Origin: Aphanomyces cochlioides
Lineage: Eukaryota > Oomycota > Saprolegniomycetes > Saprolegniales > Verrucalvaceae
NCBI GenBank assembly: GCA_019828595.1
Contig: JAHQRK010000042.1
Coordinates: forward strand, 124,001-188,000
Length of the DNA stretch: 64,000 nucleotides
Reading direction: 5' to 3'
Shown: piece by piece, positions 30,241-41,873 of the stretch
How positions within the stretch are numbered: the stretch's first letter is position 1
Layout of the letters: every line of letters starts with the position of its first letter
The notes under the pieces: generated by a model
Database searches by the model: none
What the model was told of the DNA's origin: nothing
What the model saw: only the letters and a program-made list of their open reading frames with translations
Program-made: the position numbers and the translations under genes

Positions 30241-31617
30241 ACAAAATGCATCTCGATGCCACTTTTTCTCCACTTTTGGTACCCACGTGCCACATGCACA
30301 TCTCGACCCCATCGAGATACCCACTCGCCACGTCTGGCATGTTTGAAAGGTGTCATGCTCGTGTGGTGGACGACCAAGCATCAACTTGGTCCGAAATCAA
30401 CACGCGAGAGTCCCAAGCATACCCCACAAAATGCATCTCGATGCCACTTTTTCTCCACTTTTGGTACCCACGTGCCACATGCACATCTCGACCCCATCGA
30501 GATACCCACTCGCCACGTCTGGCATGTTTGAAAGGTGTCATGCTCGTGTGGTGGACGACCAAGCATCAACTTGGTCCGAAATCAACACGCGAGAGTCCCA
30601 AGCATACCCCACAAAATGCATCTCGATGCCACTTTTTCTCCACTTTTGGTACCCACGTGCCACATGCACATCTCGACCCCATCGAGATACCCACTCGCCA
30701 CGTCTGGCATGTTTGAAAGGTGTCATGCTCGTGTGGTGGACGACCAAGCATCAACTTGGTCCGAAATCAACACGCGAGAGTCCCAAGCATACCCCACAAA
30801 ATGCATCTCGATGCCACTTTTTCTCCACTTTTGGTACCCACGTGCCACATGCACATCTCGACCCCATCGAGATACCCACTCGCCACGTCTGGCATGTTTG
30901 AAAGGTGTCATGCTCGTGTGGTGGACGACCAAGCATCAACTTGGTCCGAAATCAACACGCGAGAGTCCCAAGCATACCCCACAAAATGCATCTCGATGCC
31001 ACTTTTTCTCCACTTTTGGTACCCACGTGCCACATGCACATCTCGACCCCATCGAGATACCCACTCGCCACGTCTGGCATGTTTGAAAGGTGTCATGCTC
31101 GTGTGGTGGACGACCAAGCATCAACTTGGTCCGAAATCAACACGCGAGAGTCCCAAGCATACCCCACAAAATGCATCTCGATGCCACTTTTTCTCCACTT
31201 TTGGTACCCACGTGCCACATGCACATCTCGACCCCATCGAGATACCCACTCGCCACGTCTGGCATGTTTGAAAGGTGTCATGCTCGTGTGGTGGACGACC
31301 AAGCATCAACTTGGTCCGAAATCAACACGCGAGAGTCCCAAGCATACCCCACAAAATGCATCTCGATGCCACTTTTTCTCCACTTTTGGTACCCACGTGC
31401 CACATGCACATCTCGACCCCATCGAGATACCCACTCGCCACGTCTGGCATGTTTGAAAGGTGTCATGCTCGTGTGGTGGACGACCAAGCATCAACTTGGT
31501 CCGAAATCAACACGCGAGAGTCCCAAGCATACCCCACAAAATGCATCTCGATGCCACTTTTTCTCCACTTTTGGTACCCACGTGCCACATGCACATCTCG
31601 ACCCCATCGAGATACCC
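30240..31617. repeat. Satellite block A7 (1378 bp)
   Basis: Monomer base 28 through seven full periods to base 110, no indels. It ends in the 5' duplication of L7 (from 31605). Confidence 0.98.
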
Positions 31618-31678
31618 ACTTCCGAATTTGCCTCGTACCCCTCAAGTCAAGAAGTTATCAAGTGCCGCCGCGCTCAAA

Positions 31679-33089
31679 ATGTCCAACGCCAACAGCTGTT
31701 CCGAGCTCCGTGAGACCAACACTCACGGAGTCACCATCATTCCAGGTATTGTATCACCTCACCCACTTTCGTCGTCCAATCAGGATGGCGGAAGTGGTGT
31801 GAGTAATGTCTCTACACCTAACCCTAGGGCCGAAGTGGAGGTCGAGTTCGACCCCAACAGCGTCTCTGGAGACCAATCTGCGTCTCGCTCCCCCAGCGCT
31901 TCACCTGGTGCTCCACTCGCCGGAGTTCCAGGGGGGGTCAACCTCAGTGGGTCAGTGGTTGACCCCCAGACCACTGTCGTTAACTTGTCTAGCGAAGCCC
32001 TCACTCAGGAGGGCGAACCACTGGGGCCTTGTGCCTGTGGTGGCTGCTTCCCTGGACTCCAATTGGAGTCGATCCCCAGTGAAGGCGGCGAGAAAACGGG
32101 GTCCATGCCAGCCCTAGAGGCTACGAGGGCCCCCCCTATGGGCACACCCTGCGGTTCTGTCTACTTCCCCCCAGGGGCCTCTTCGGAGGGGCGGGGGCGG
32201 TATCCCGATTTGGGTTCTCGCCGGAGCAATGGTGTACCCCAGTCACCGTGCTGCGGGGATGGCATGGATTCCCCTTCTACCCCTGTCACTGGGGGTCTGG
32301 CCCCGGCCTTTCTCGTGACCAATGGGACTGAGCCAGCAGCCACCAACCGCGTCGCCCCCTGTGCTGAGCCTCCTAGAACGGGAGAGGAAGAAGAAAAATC
32401 TCAAGAGGACGTGGATATGGTCTCTGGAGACGCCGAGGGGAAGGATTCTACTGAAACCGAAGCCTTAACCGACGAGGGAAATACTCAAATTCACTCGGAG
32501 GTTGATGGGTCAGGCGATATTAACGGCCAAGCGAAGCCGTGTGATACTCCTGGAGAAGTTATTCAAGAGGAACAATCGACAAACAATGACAATGACCAGT
32601 CAAATCAAGACATTGTCGACAAATCCGTTGCTCAAGGAAATGGCGCTGTTGATCCTCCTACCGCGGCAGACAAAATACAAGGCGATCAAGAGCAACAAAA
32701 CGCTGAAAAGGCCAATCCATGGACGCAAAAGGCTCCCGGCAAGGATTCAGCTTCGTCCAAGAAAGATTCCAAGCAAGGCAATGCCCCCAAAGGCGCGAAA
32801 CATCGCAACACTGGTGCTCATGCTATTGCCGATGACGATATTGCGCGATGCGAGGCCATGGCGGACGCATTCTACAAAGACTCTGGTGACATGGACGCCT
32901 TCATTGAAAACATTTTGCTCACCCCCCAGTCCCAAGTGTACGAGCTCACAGTCAAGTTGGGCGAAGGCTACAAGGACTGGTCCGAAAAAGTCATCTGCGA
33001 TCAATTTGTCAAGGAAAATCCTGGTTCGTTATGGGGCTCCAAATTTCCGAACATTTTGATCCACAAGAAGAACCCACAGACCATTGTGA
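31679..33089 (+). pseudogene. ORF1 N-terminal part, cut by L8 (L7)
   Basis: ORF1 from the native ATG to about codon 470, then disrupted by nested L8. Reading on into L8 gives only about ten foreign codons before a stop near 33118. The acidic N-terminal region and the helical 380-455 region remain; the putative fold core is cut off. Confidence 0.92.
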
Positions 33090-34491
33090 ATTCATGCCGA
33101 AGAAGTCCGGTGGCTTAGGCCTGCACCATGCACTTGCTTTATGGCAACAACACAACCGCTCTGTCATGATCAGATGCATTCAAGCCATCACCACCCCACC
33201 CCGCAAGTCTGCCATGTCCGCCTGGATTACGCCGGGCTATACTCTCCTCGAGAAGGCTTTTCATCCATGGGGTTCCCCCCGAGATCTCCTCTTGGCAAAT
33301 GGCTCTTCTGTATTCATCAGACAACTGTACAAGAATCCCAATATCACTCCAATGTGGAAAGCCTTATTGAGTAGCTGGTTTGAATCCCGCTGGACTCCGT
33401 ACGGCTGTCCAAATCACATCTCATCTTTGGATGTTCCCCTTTGGCACAACTCGTATCTGCCTGGACTCGAAGACCTATACGATCAGTGCTCTACATCGAC
33501 GCAAGACCAAGCCAATGTATTGGCTTCGCTTCACATCACGAAGTTGTCGCATTTGTTGACTCCGTGTCAGCGAGTTTGGCCAGCTTCGATCTTGTTCGAC
33601 AAAATCAACCGTGCCTGCCGCCAAGCCAATTTTGTCCCTCCAACGAAACAATGGATCTCAATCTTGGTGACCAAGTTATCACGATTGTTTGAGATTGTTT
33701 CTGAAGAGGATGCTCCCGTGTTCCACTTGCCGACGCCAAGCTCTGAATGGATGGAATGGCACTGGATAATTCACCCTGACTCGAGTCCGATCTTGTTGGC
33801 GCTTGCGACTTCGAAATCGGCTAAGATCAGAGCTTCTCCAGCTGTCAGCTCGTCCATTTTTCCTACCAAGCATCTCAACCTGCCATCCAACTTTTACGAA
33901 GACCCCAAGCGCCTTACCCAACTTGCCGCCTTCCTCCAACCCGACCACATTCTCCCTCGATATGGAGAGTTCATTTTCAAGACCCTTCTCCGCGCCAACG
34001 CCATGCAATATCTGTTTCAGTACCAAGACCCCAAGCCGACGTGTGTCTTCTGTCGTGTCAATGAGACGTACGAGCATTTCTTGTTCTCTTGTGGATATGG
34101 TCAATCTGTTTGGTATTCCTTCAAGACAATCCAGCGACTGCTCGAGTGTTCCTTTCCGTCCACGTGTCTGGAAATGTTCTACGAGACGCCCAAGCCGTCC
34201 GATGGATACTACATCCGTGGCTATCTGAAGATCTGGCCGATTGTCCGAGCCTGCGTGTATTATCAAATATGGCTCCAACGTGCCGATCGCACCTTTCGAC
34301 CCGACCTCACAGCGAAGAGTCCGATGGAAGTTGCCATTCATGCTGCCTCTTTGATCAAGCTACATCTACAACAGCTCCTGGTTGATCTCCCTCTCAAGAA
34401 GGGATACACCAAGGTATTCAATGTGCTCAAGCATCTATCTTCGGACCCCTGGTTACGTCAACACATCATTCCTAACAGCGTCGTTTCATGA
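33090..34491 (+). pseudogene. ORF2 C-terminal fragment (L8)
   Basis: ORF2 residues about 886-1351, open to the normal stop, with the zinc motif but no endonuclease or polymerase. One frame reads from L7 sequence (about 33031) into it, giving a 486-codon chimera; I consider that accidental. Confidence 0.88.
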
Positions 34492-34638
34492 GTGAGCTGA
34501 CGGCTCACTCACTTCATCTCCTGTTCAATGACCACTTTGCCATATTCTGTTTTCCAAGTTCTATTTATACAGTACGAGGCAAATTAGTAAGTCATTAGGG
34601 CCTTTGCTCAAAAATAAGGTTAATACAACTCATTTAAC
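33090..34638 (+). mobile_element. L8: 5'-truncated LINE inserted into ORF1 of L7
   Basis: 1549-bp fragment from about ORF2 codon 886 to the normal 3' end, inside the ORF1 gene of L7. A perfect 15-bp duplication of the target, CACAGACCATTGTGA, flanks it (33075-33089 and 34639-34653). This shows insertion rather than a deletion or splice product. The target AACCC|ACAGACC matches the CC|A preference seen in the satellite, and the orientation is the same. Confidence 0.97.
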
Positions 34639-34639
34639 C
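34492..34639 (+). promoter_or_regulatory. L8 3' UTR
   Basis: 147 nt, perfect stop-codon hairpin and terminal hairpin, joined directly to the L7 ORF1 duplication CACAGACC. Confidence 0.55.
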
Positions 34640-36281
34640 ACAGACCATTGTGATCTCAAGTTACAACTTGTCTACGTGCGTGGAAATGGGAGGCACAACG
34701 TTTCGACTTGGTGGCAAAGACTTCCTGGTTCCCAAATACTCGCGTTATGGCAACAACTACTACGTTACGTTCAACAAGGTCAGTCACCCTTCGATGGCCA
34801 AGGCGATTGTCAAGAAAATGGCTGCATTGACCAAGTCAGTGATAGCAGCATTCAACCCTACTGCTGGTCAGAACATCAAGTCGCCGCATTTGAGAGTCAT
34901 TTTCAAGTCGTCTGCGCCTCCTGCAGTGTTGGTGCCAAAATCCGGCGACGCACTACGCGAAATCACCATTACGGATCCGTCGGGTCAGCCTTTTGTCGTC
35001 GTGTTTCAGCACAAGATCGCTGCTCTGAACAAGACATTGCCTCCGTCGATTGTTTCACGACGTGCAGAGGCCAAGGCTGAAAAAGCGAAGGCAAAAGCGG
35101 CCAAGGCAGCGGCAAAATCTCCTCCATCAGGAGAAAAAGAACCTGAACATGATGGAGACGATCATGATCAAGACCCTGGAACAAATGCGGAAGGCAAGGC
35201 CGACTCAACTGAGGCATCTGGAGATCGTCAAGATGAACAACCACAGCCAACAGCTCCTTCTCATGGCTCTGATGTCGATATGTCTGGTGACAGCGATCCC
35301 CCTAACAACAATGGACAAGACAAACAACAAGAAGATGTGGAAATGTCTACCAACGAATCGCCCGCTCTTGCTCCACCAAGTGAGCAGCCCAAGAACTCGC
35401 TGGACCTTCAATTGGTAACGGGCTACCGGTCTGGACCAGCTCCAAAACGTACTTTGCCTTCGTCCCCACGTTTGGATCCCCTGCCGACATCCAACCGTTT
35501 TCATATCCTCGAAGAAGACGACGTGGAACTCTCGTTTGAAGACTTTGCAGTGCCTCGAATTGTATTGGAAGATTCAAGTGCGCCACGCCCGAAAAAGACC
35601 AAAGGCAAAGCGAAGAAACAACGACTTAACAAGTCTGCTGCAGCCCACCTCGAATTGGCGAAGAAGATCATTCGAGATAAGAAAGTCGAAGGCAGTATCA
35701 CCGAATGTCAACGCATTTTGCGAGATGATCCTCAGCTCGTTGCACATGCTATGTACGCACAAGATGAAGACCTCAGTTTGTTTCAGTCACTTGTTGCAAC
35801 CAAGACTATTGAGCGCAAGATGGCTTTGTTAAAAGCTCAAGGCAAGCCTCACAACTACAAACATCACGTCAACTTCATGGCTCAATACAAGATTCACCCG
35901 TCAGAAATCTTGGAAGAATTGACCACGGACATACCAGAGATCAAGCGCATCCTCTTTGCACTTGCTACGATTGACTTATTCCTCTCAAATCGGGCCCCAG
36001 ACCTCTACACAAACTCGGAGGCACTGACTGTTCTATTGAACCAAGAAGCAACAAGATTGCCTGACACCAACTGCTTGACGGACTGGTCGCTGTTTGCTTT
36101 GATCGAAAACTTCAGCGACAATCTCGAGAAGTTCACTTTGCCGGCTCCCGTCTTGTCGGCCATCTCGATGCTCAAAAGCATCACCAACAATTACCACATC
36201 GACGAGCTCTGCAGCAAAGCTCACCACTCCATGAACGCCGACGAAATTGATCCCCTCGATTTGGAGGACGATCAACTCTAA
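34639..36281 (+). pseudogene. ORF1 C-terminal part, downstream of L8 (L7)
   Basis: Resumes ORF1 at the nested duplication and runs in frame to the normal stop. It covers the fold core, Lys/Ala segment, basic cluster and C-terminal domain. There is no native start. Confidence 0.92.
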
Positions 36282-36359
36282 GGCTTCTATCCCCTGCTTC
36301 AATCCATTTCAACCTCCCCTCTCACCCCTCCATTCTACTCATTTTCATCTGTACTCGTG

Positions 36360-39300
36360 ATGATTGACAACAACTTCTCCGATGTCCCAACTGAACTCGT
36401 GGACTGGGACCCACAAATCATCTCCCTCAACACCAATGGCTTCTCCAACAGTCATCGGTACATCCTCGACAAACTATCAAGTGTTCACGACGTTTCCTTT
36501 ATCCAAGAAACCCGTTTCCGCACGCCAAGTCTCCACGACCGTGTTGCGTTCCATTGGCAACGCATCACAAACCACGAAGGCTCTTTGTTCTTTGAAGAGC
36601 CTATTTACCCTGAAGTATCCACGTCGCCAGCCACTGGAGGTCTGGCTACGTTGATACATCCTCACTCTCCTTTGAAGAACGCCACTCACGTCCCTCATGA
36701 CAACCCAGTGCTTCGTGGTCGTTATCTACAAGTGCGATGTACTCTGGGTCCACTGACAGTCGTTCTCCACAATATCTATGCGCCGGCAGCCTTCCAACAA
36801 CGAGCAAGTTACTTCGAAGAATTGCCACGCGACTTTCCTCCACATGCGCTCCACATTGTTGGAGGAGATTTCAACTGCACTCTCAACAAAGATTTGGATT
36901 CGTTGAGACCCAGTACCTCCACCATGGCCGGCACCCTTCAACTGGAACAATGGATGCACAGTTTGTCTCTGGTGGATCTGTTTCGCCGTCAAAACCCCGT
37001 GGCACGAGCCTTCACAAGTCCCACACTCACCAACCGACTCGACTACATATTTTGTTCGTCCACCTTGGCGGGTCTTCGTCATTGGAAGGCGACGCACATG
37101 CCACACGTTCCACAGGCTGACCACGTGGCTTGTCGTATCATCTCAAAGCGTCAAACATTGCGCCATGGCTCTGGATCATGGAAAGCTCCAACTTGGCTAC
37201 TTCGTCTACCACGAGCGGCCGAGATTGTTCATGGATGTCTGGATCGATTTTTGGACAAGTCTCCAACATTCCACAATATCTCCAAGGCCTACGACATACT
37301 GGTCAATGATATCCGCTCCCAACTCAAAGAATTCCATTCTCAACGATTGGAGAAACAAGTCTGCCGTTGAAGAAGTTAGCTGTCGAGATCGCTTCGCTTT
37401 TGCAAGTCCCCAACATGCGTCAAGATTCAGTGCTGGTGGATCGAGTGCGAGACCTTCAAAAGCAAATTCACGAGCTGCAAGATCGAGACAAGCAGTTTCG
37501 TCAAGACCAGGCGTTCCAACTTCACTTGTACAAAGCAGAGCGCTCGTCCAAGTTCCACTTCATGTCCCCTGTCCCTACCCCCTTGAAGAAGACAGTCTTC
37601 AAAGAGTTGGTGGATGTCAATGGAAATGTTGTCTCCAATCAACAAGGCATGTCTGACGTCCTGGTCGACTACTACAAGGACTTGTTTGCAGCTCCCGAGG
37701 TGCAGCGATCTGGAGACGAAGTGTCGTCATTTCTGACCCCATTGACTCGACACAAGCAACTGCCAGAGCAAGCCCAGAAAGAGCTGTCGGCTCCCTTGCG
37801 CGCCAACGAGTTCTATCATGCTATTCGACACAGCAGTTCGAACTCAGCGCCAGGTCCCAACGCTCTGCCATTCGAAGTCCTCAAACTTGCACCTCACAAG
37901 TGGTCGTTGGTATTGGAGCTGCTATTCACACACCAGCTCCATTCTCACCCTCGCTTGACTCCCATGCAACTTGTCAGTACGCTGGTGTTGCTGCACAAGA
38001 AAGGCCCCAAGTCACAGGCCAAGAACTATCGGCCCATTAGCCTACTCAACACGGATGTGAAAATCCTGACGAGTATTCTGGCTTATCGACTCCAGCGCCA
38101 CATTCGACACATCATCCACCCGGACCAGCAAGGCTTTATCCGTCGAAGCAATATCCAAACCAATATTGCACGACTGGATGACATGCTGCACCACATCAAA
38201 CTACACAGTCCGTCCTCGATGGTGGCACTGCTTGACTTTGAGAAAGCTTTTGATCGCGTGGACCACGCGTACTTGCTCCGCGTCCTCCGTCACTATGGCT
38301 TTCCCGAAACCTTTGTTGACATGGTTCGCGTACTGTACTCGGGCCGCAAGTCTCGCATTTGGTGAACGGCTTCTTGTCCAAGCCAGTTCACATCTCACGC
38401 GGTGTGTTGCAAGGTGATCCACTGTCGCCACTTCTGTTTGTGATCGCTTTGGAACCGATGTGCCAACTCCTACGGCAACACTCCAACTATGGCATCAAGT
38501 GTGGGGATCGCTACCACACTGGGAGTTACTTTGCCGACGACTCGCAACTCTATGCTGCAAATGAGACGTGCCTCCACCGGCAGCTTGCATTGGTTCAAAC
38601 CTTTTGCGACAAGTCTGGTTTCCGACTCAACGTAGACAAGACCCAAATTCTGACCTACAGCCAGTTGAATGGGAACCTTGCCTCACTACAAGTTACTTCC
38701 GACAGTCCCGTGAAGGCTCTTGGTATCTTGGTTGCGCCCAATCTTTCTCCATTGGCACGTTTCAATTACGTGTTTGAGAAGTTTGTGGCTCGCTTGTCTT
38801 TGTGGCTCTACAAGGCTCGAACCATGGCCGGAAAAGTCACTATCCTGCACAGCATATGTCTGCCTGTGTTATGGTACCAACTGGCTTTTGTCCCTGCCGA
38901 CAAAGACCTGGCCAAAAAGATCGACAAGGCCATGCTTCAATTTATGCATGGTGAAGAAATCAACCCATCCTCCTCTGTCCATGGCCTCCGTTTGATCAAA
39001 AAGGAGATCATATTCATGCCGAAGAAGTCCGGTGGCTTAGGCCTGCACCATGCACTTGCTTTATGGCAACAACACAACCGCTCTGTCATGATCAGATGCA
39101 TTCAAGCCATCACCACCCCACCCCGCAAGTCTGCCATGTCCGCCTGGATTACGCCGGGCTATACTCTCCTCGAGAAGGCTTTTCATCCATGGGGTTCCCC
39201 CCGAGATCTCCTCTTGGCGAATGGCTCTTCTGCATTCATCAGACAACTGTACAAGAATCCCAATATCACTCCAATGTGGAAAGCCTTATTGAGTAGCTGG

Positions 39301-40413
39301 TTTGAATCCCGCTGGACTCCGTACGGCTGTCCAAATCACATCTCATCTTTGGATGTTCCCCTTTGGCACAACTCGTATCTGCCTGGACTCGAAGACCTAT
39401 ACGATCAGTGCTCTACATCGACGCAAGACCAAGCCAATGTATTGGCTTCGCTTCACATCACGAAGTTGTCGCATTTGTTGACTCCGTGTCAGCGAGTTTG
39501 GCCAGCTTCGATCTTGTTCGACAAAATCAACCGTGCCTGCCGCCAAGCCAATTTTGTCCCTCCAACGAAACAATGGATCTCAATCTTGGTGACCAAGTTA
39601 TCACGATTGTTTGAGATTGTTTCTGAAGAGGATGCTCCCGTGTTCCACTTGCCGACGCCAAGCTCTGAATGGATGGAATGGCACTGGATAATTCACCCTG
39701 ACTCGAGTCCGATCTTGTTGGCGCTTGCGACTTCGAAATCGGCTAAGATCAGAGCTTCTCCAGCTGTCAGCTCGTCCATTCTTCCTACCAAGCATCTCAA
39801 CCTGCCATCCAACTTTTACGAAGACCCCAAGCGCCTTACCCAACTTGCCGCCTTCCTCCAACCCGACCACATTCTCCCTCGATATGGAGAGTTCATTTTC
39901 AAGACCCTTCTCCGCGCCAACGCCATGCAATATCTGTTTCAGTACCAAGACCCCAAGCCGACGTGTGTCTTCTGTCGTGTCAATGAGACGTACGAGCATT
40001 TCCTGTTCTCTTGTGGATATGGTCAATCTGTTTGGTATTTCTTCAAGACAATCCAGCGACTGCTCGAGTGTTCCTTTCCGTCAACGTGTCTGGAAATGTT
40101 CTACGAGACGCCCAAGCCGTCCGATGGATACTACATCCGTGGCTATCTGAAGATCTGGCCGATTGTCCGAGCCTGCGTGTATTATCAAATATGGCTCCAA
40201 CGTGCCGATCGCACCTTTCGACCCGACCTCACAGCGAAGAGTCCGATGGAAGTAGCCATTCATGCTGCCTCTTTGATCAAGCTACATCTACAACAGCTCC
40301 TGGTTGATCTCCCTCTCAAGAAGGGATACACCAAGGTATTCAATGTGCTCAAGCATCTATCTTCGGACCCCTGGTTACGTCAACACGCCATTCCTGACAG
40401 CGTCGTTTCATGA
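36360..40413 (+). pseudogene. ORF2 with two frameshifts (L7)
   Basis: 4054 nt versus 4056. A C is missing at 37358/37359 (AAACAAGTCTG for AAACAACGTCTG), after the endonuclease, and another at 38358/38359 (CGCATTTGG for CGCATCTTGG), inside the reverse transcriptase. Open segments run 36360-37370, about 37367-38365 and about 38359-40413. The start reads ATGATTGAC (Met-Ile-Asp), as in L9 and L10, against ATGAGTGAC in L1, L2 and L6. Confidence 0.93.
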
Positions 40414-40561
40414 GTGAGCTGACGGCTCACTCACTTCATCTCCTGTTCAATGACCACTTTGCCATATTCTGTTTTCCAAGTTCTATTTATACAGTACGAG
40501 GCAAAATAGTAAGTCATTAGGGCCTTTGCTCAAAAATAAGGTTAATACAACTCATTTAACC
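40414..40561 (+). promoter_or_regulatory. L7 3' UTR
   Basis: 147 nt with the perfect stop-codon hairpin, the CAAAATAG variant shared with L6 and the terminal hairpin. Confidence 0.55.
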
Positions 40562-41785
40562 ATCGAGATACCCACTCGCCACGTCTGGCATGTTTGAAAG
40601 GTGTCATGCTCGTGTGGTGGACGACCAAGCATCAACTTGGTCCGAAATCAACACGCGAGAGTCCCAAGCATACCCCACAAAATGCATCTCGATGCCACTT
40701 TTTCTCCACTTTTGGTACCCACGTGCCACATGCACATCTCGACCCCATCGAGATACCCACTCGCCACGTCTGGCATGTTTGAAAGGTGTCATGCTCGTGT
40801 GGTGGACGACCAAGCATCAACTTGGTCCGAAATCAACACGCGAGAGTCCCAAGCATACCCCACAAAATGCATCTCGATGCCACTTTTTCTCCACTTTTGG
40901 TACCCACGTGCCACATGCACATCTCGACCCCATCGAGATACCCACTCGCCACGTCTGGCATGTTTGAAAGGTGTCATGCTCGTGTGGTGGACGACCAAGC
41001 ATCAACTTGGTCCGAAATCAACACGCGAGAGTCCCAAGCATACCCCACAAAATGCATCTCGATGCCACTTTTTCTCCACTTTTGGTACCCACGTGCCACA
41101 TGCACATCTCGACCCCATCGAGATACCCACTCGCCACGTCTGGCATGTTTGAAAGGTGTCATGCTCGTGTGGTGGACGACCAAGCATCAACTTGGTCCGA
41201 AATCAACACGCGAGAGTCCCAAGCATACCCCACAAAATGCATCTCGATGCCACTTTTTCTCCACTTTTGGTACCCACGTGCCACATGCACATCTCGACCC
41301 CATCGAGATACCCACTCGCCACGTCTGGCATGTTTGAAAGGTGTCATGCTCGTGTGGTGGACGACCAAGCATCAACTTGGTCCGAAATCAACACGCGAGA
41401 GTCCCAAGCATACCCCACAAAATGCATCTCGATGCCACTTTTTCTCCACTTTTGGTACCCACGTGCCACATGCACATCTCGACCCCATCGAGATACCCAC
41501 TCGCCACGTCTGGCATGTTTGAAAGGTGTCATGCTCGTGTGGTGGACGACCAAGCATCAACTTGGTCCGAAATCAACACGCGAGAGTCCCAAGCATACCC
41601 CACAAAATGCATCTCGATGCCACTTTTTCTCCACTTTTGGTACCCACGTGCCACATGCACATCTCGACCCCATCGAGATACCCACTCGCCACGTCTGGCA
41701 TGTTTGAAAGGTGTCATGCTCGTGTGGTGGACGACCAAGCATCAACTTGGTCCGAAATCAACACGCGAGAGTCCCAAGCATACCC
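40561..41785. repeat. Satellite block A8 (1225 bp)
   Basis: Monomer base 98 through six periods to base 27, no indels. It ends in the 5' duplication of L9 (41774-41785). Confidence 0.98.
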
Positions 41786-41873
41786 GACTTCCGAATTTGC
41801 CTCGTACCCCTCACTTCCGAATTTGCCTCGTACCCCTCAAGTCAAGAAGTTATCAAGTGCCGCCGCGCTCAAA

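Larger units (their letters stand above)
31618..40560 (+). mobile_element. L7: full-length LINE interrupted by nested L8
   Basis: Starts ACTTCCGAATTTG and ends CTCATTTAAC. CATCGAGATACCC is duplicated at 31605-31617 and 40561-40573 (13 bp; 16 if the ambiguous ACT is counted). Without L8 and one nested duplication it is 7379 bp, as expected for a full copy. It uses a satellite site near monomer base 98 not used by the others. ORF1 is split by L8 and ORF2 has two 1-bp deletions, so this copy is dead. Confidence 0.95.

Noticed and set aside
33080..33110. Internal deletion or spliced retrocopy joining ORF1 to the ORF2 tail
   Set aside because: The 15-bp duplication on both sides of 33090-34638 and resumption of ORF1 at 34639 show a nested insertion. 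No GT-AG boundaries fit.
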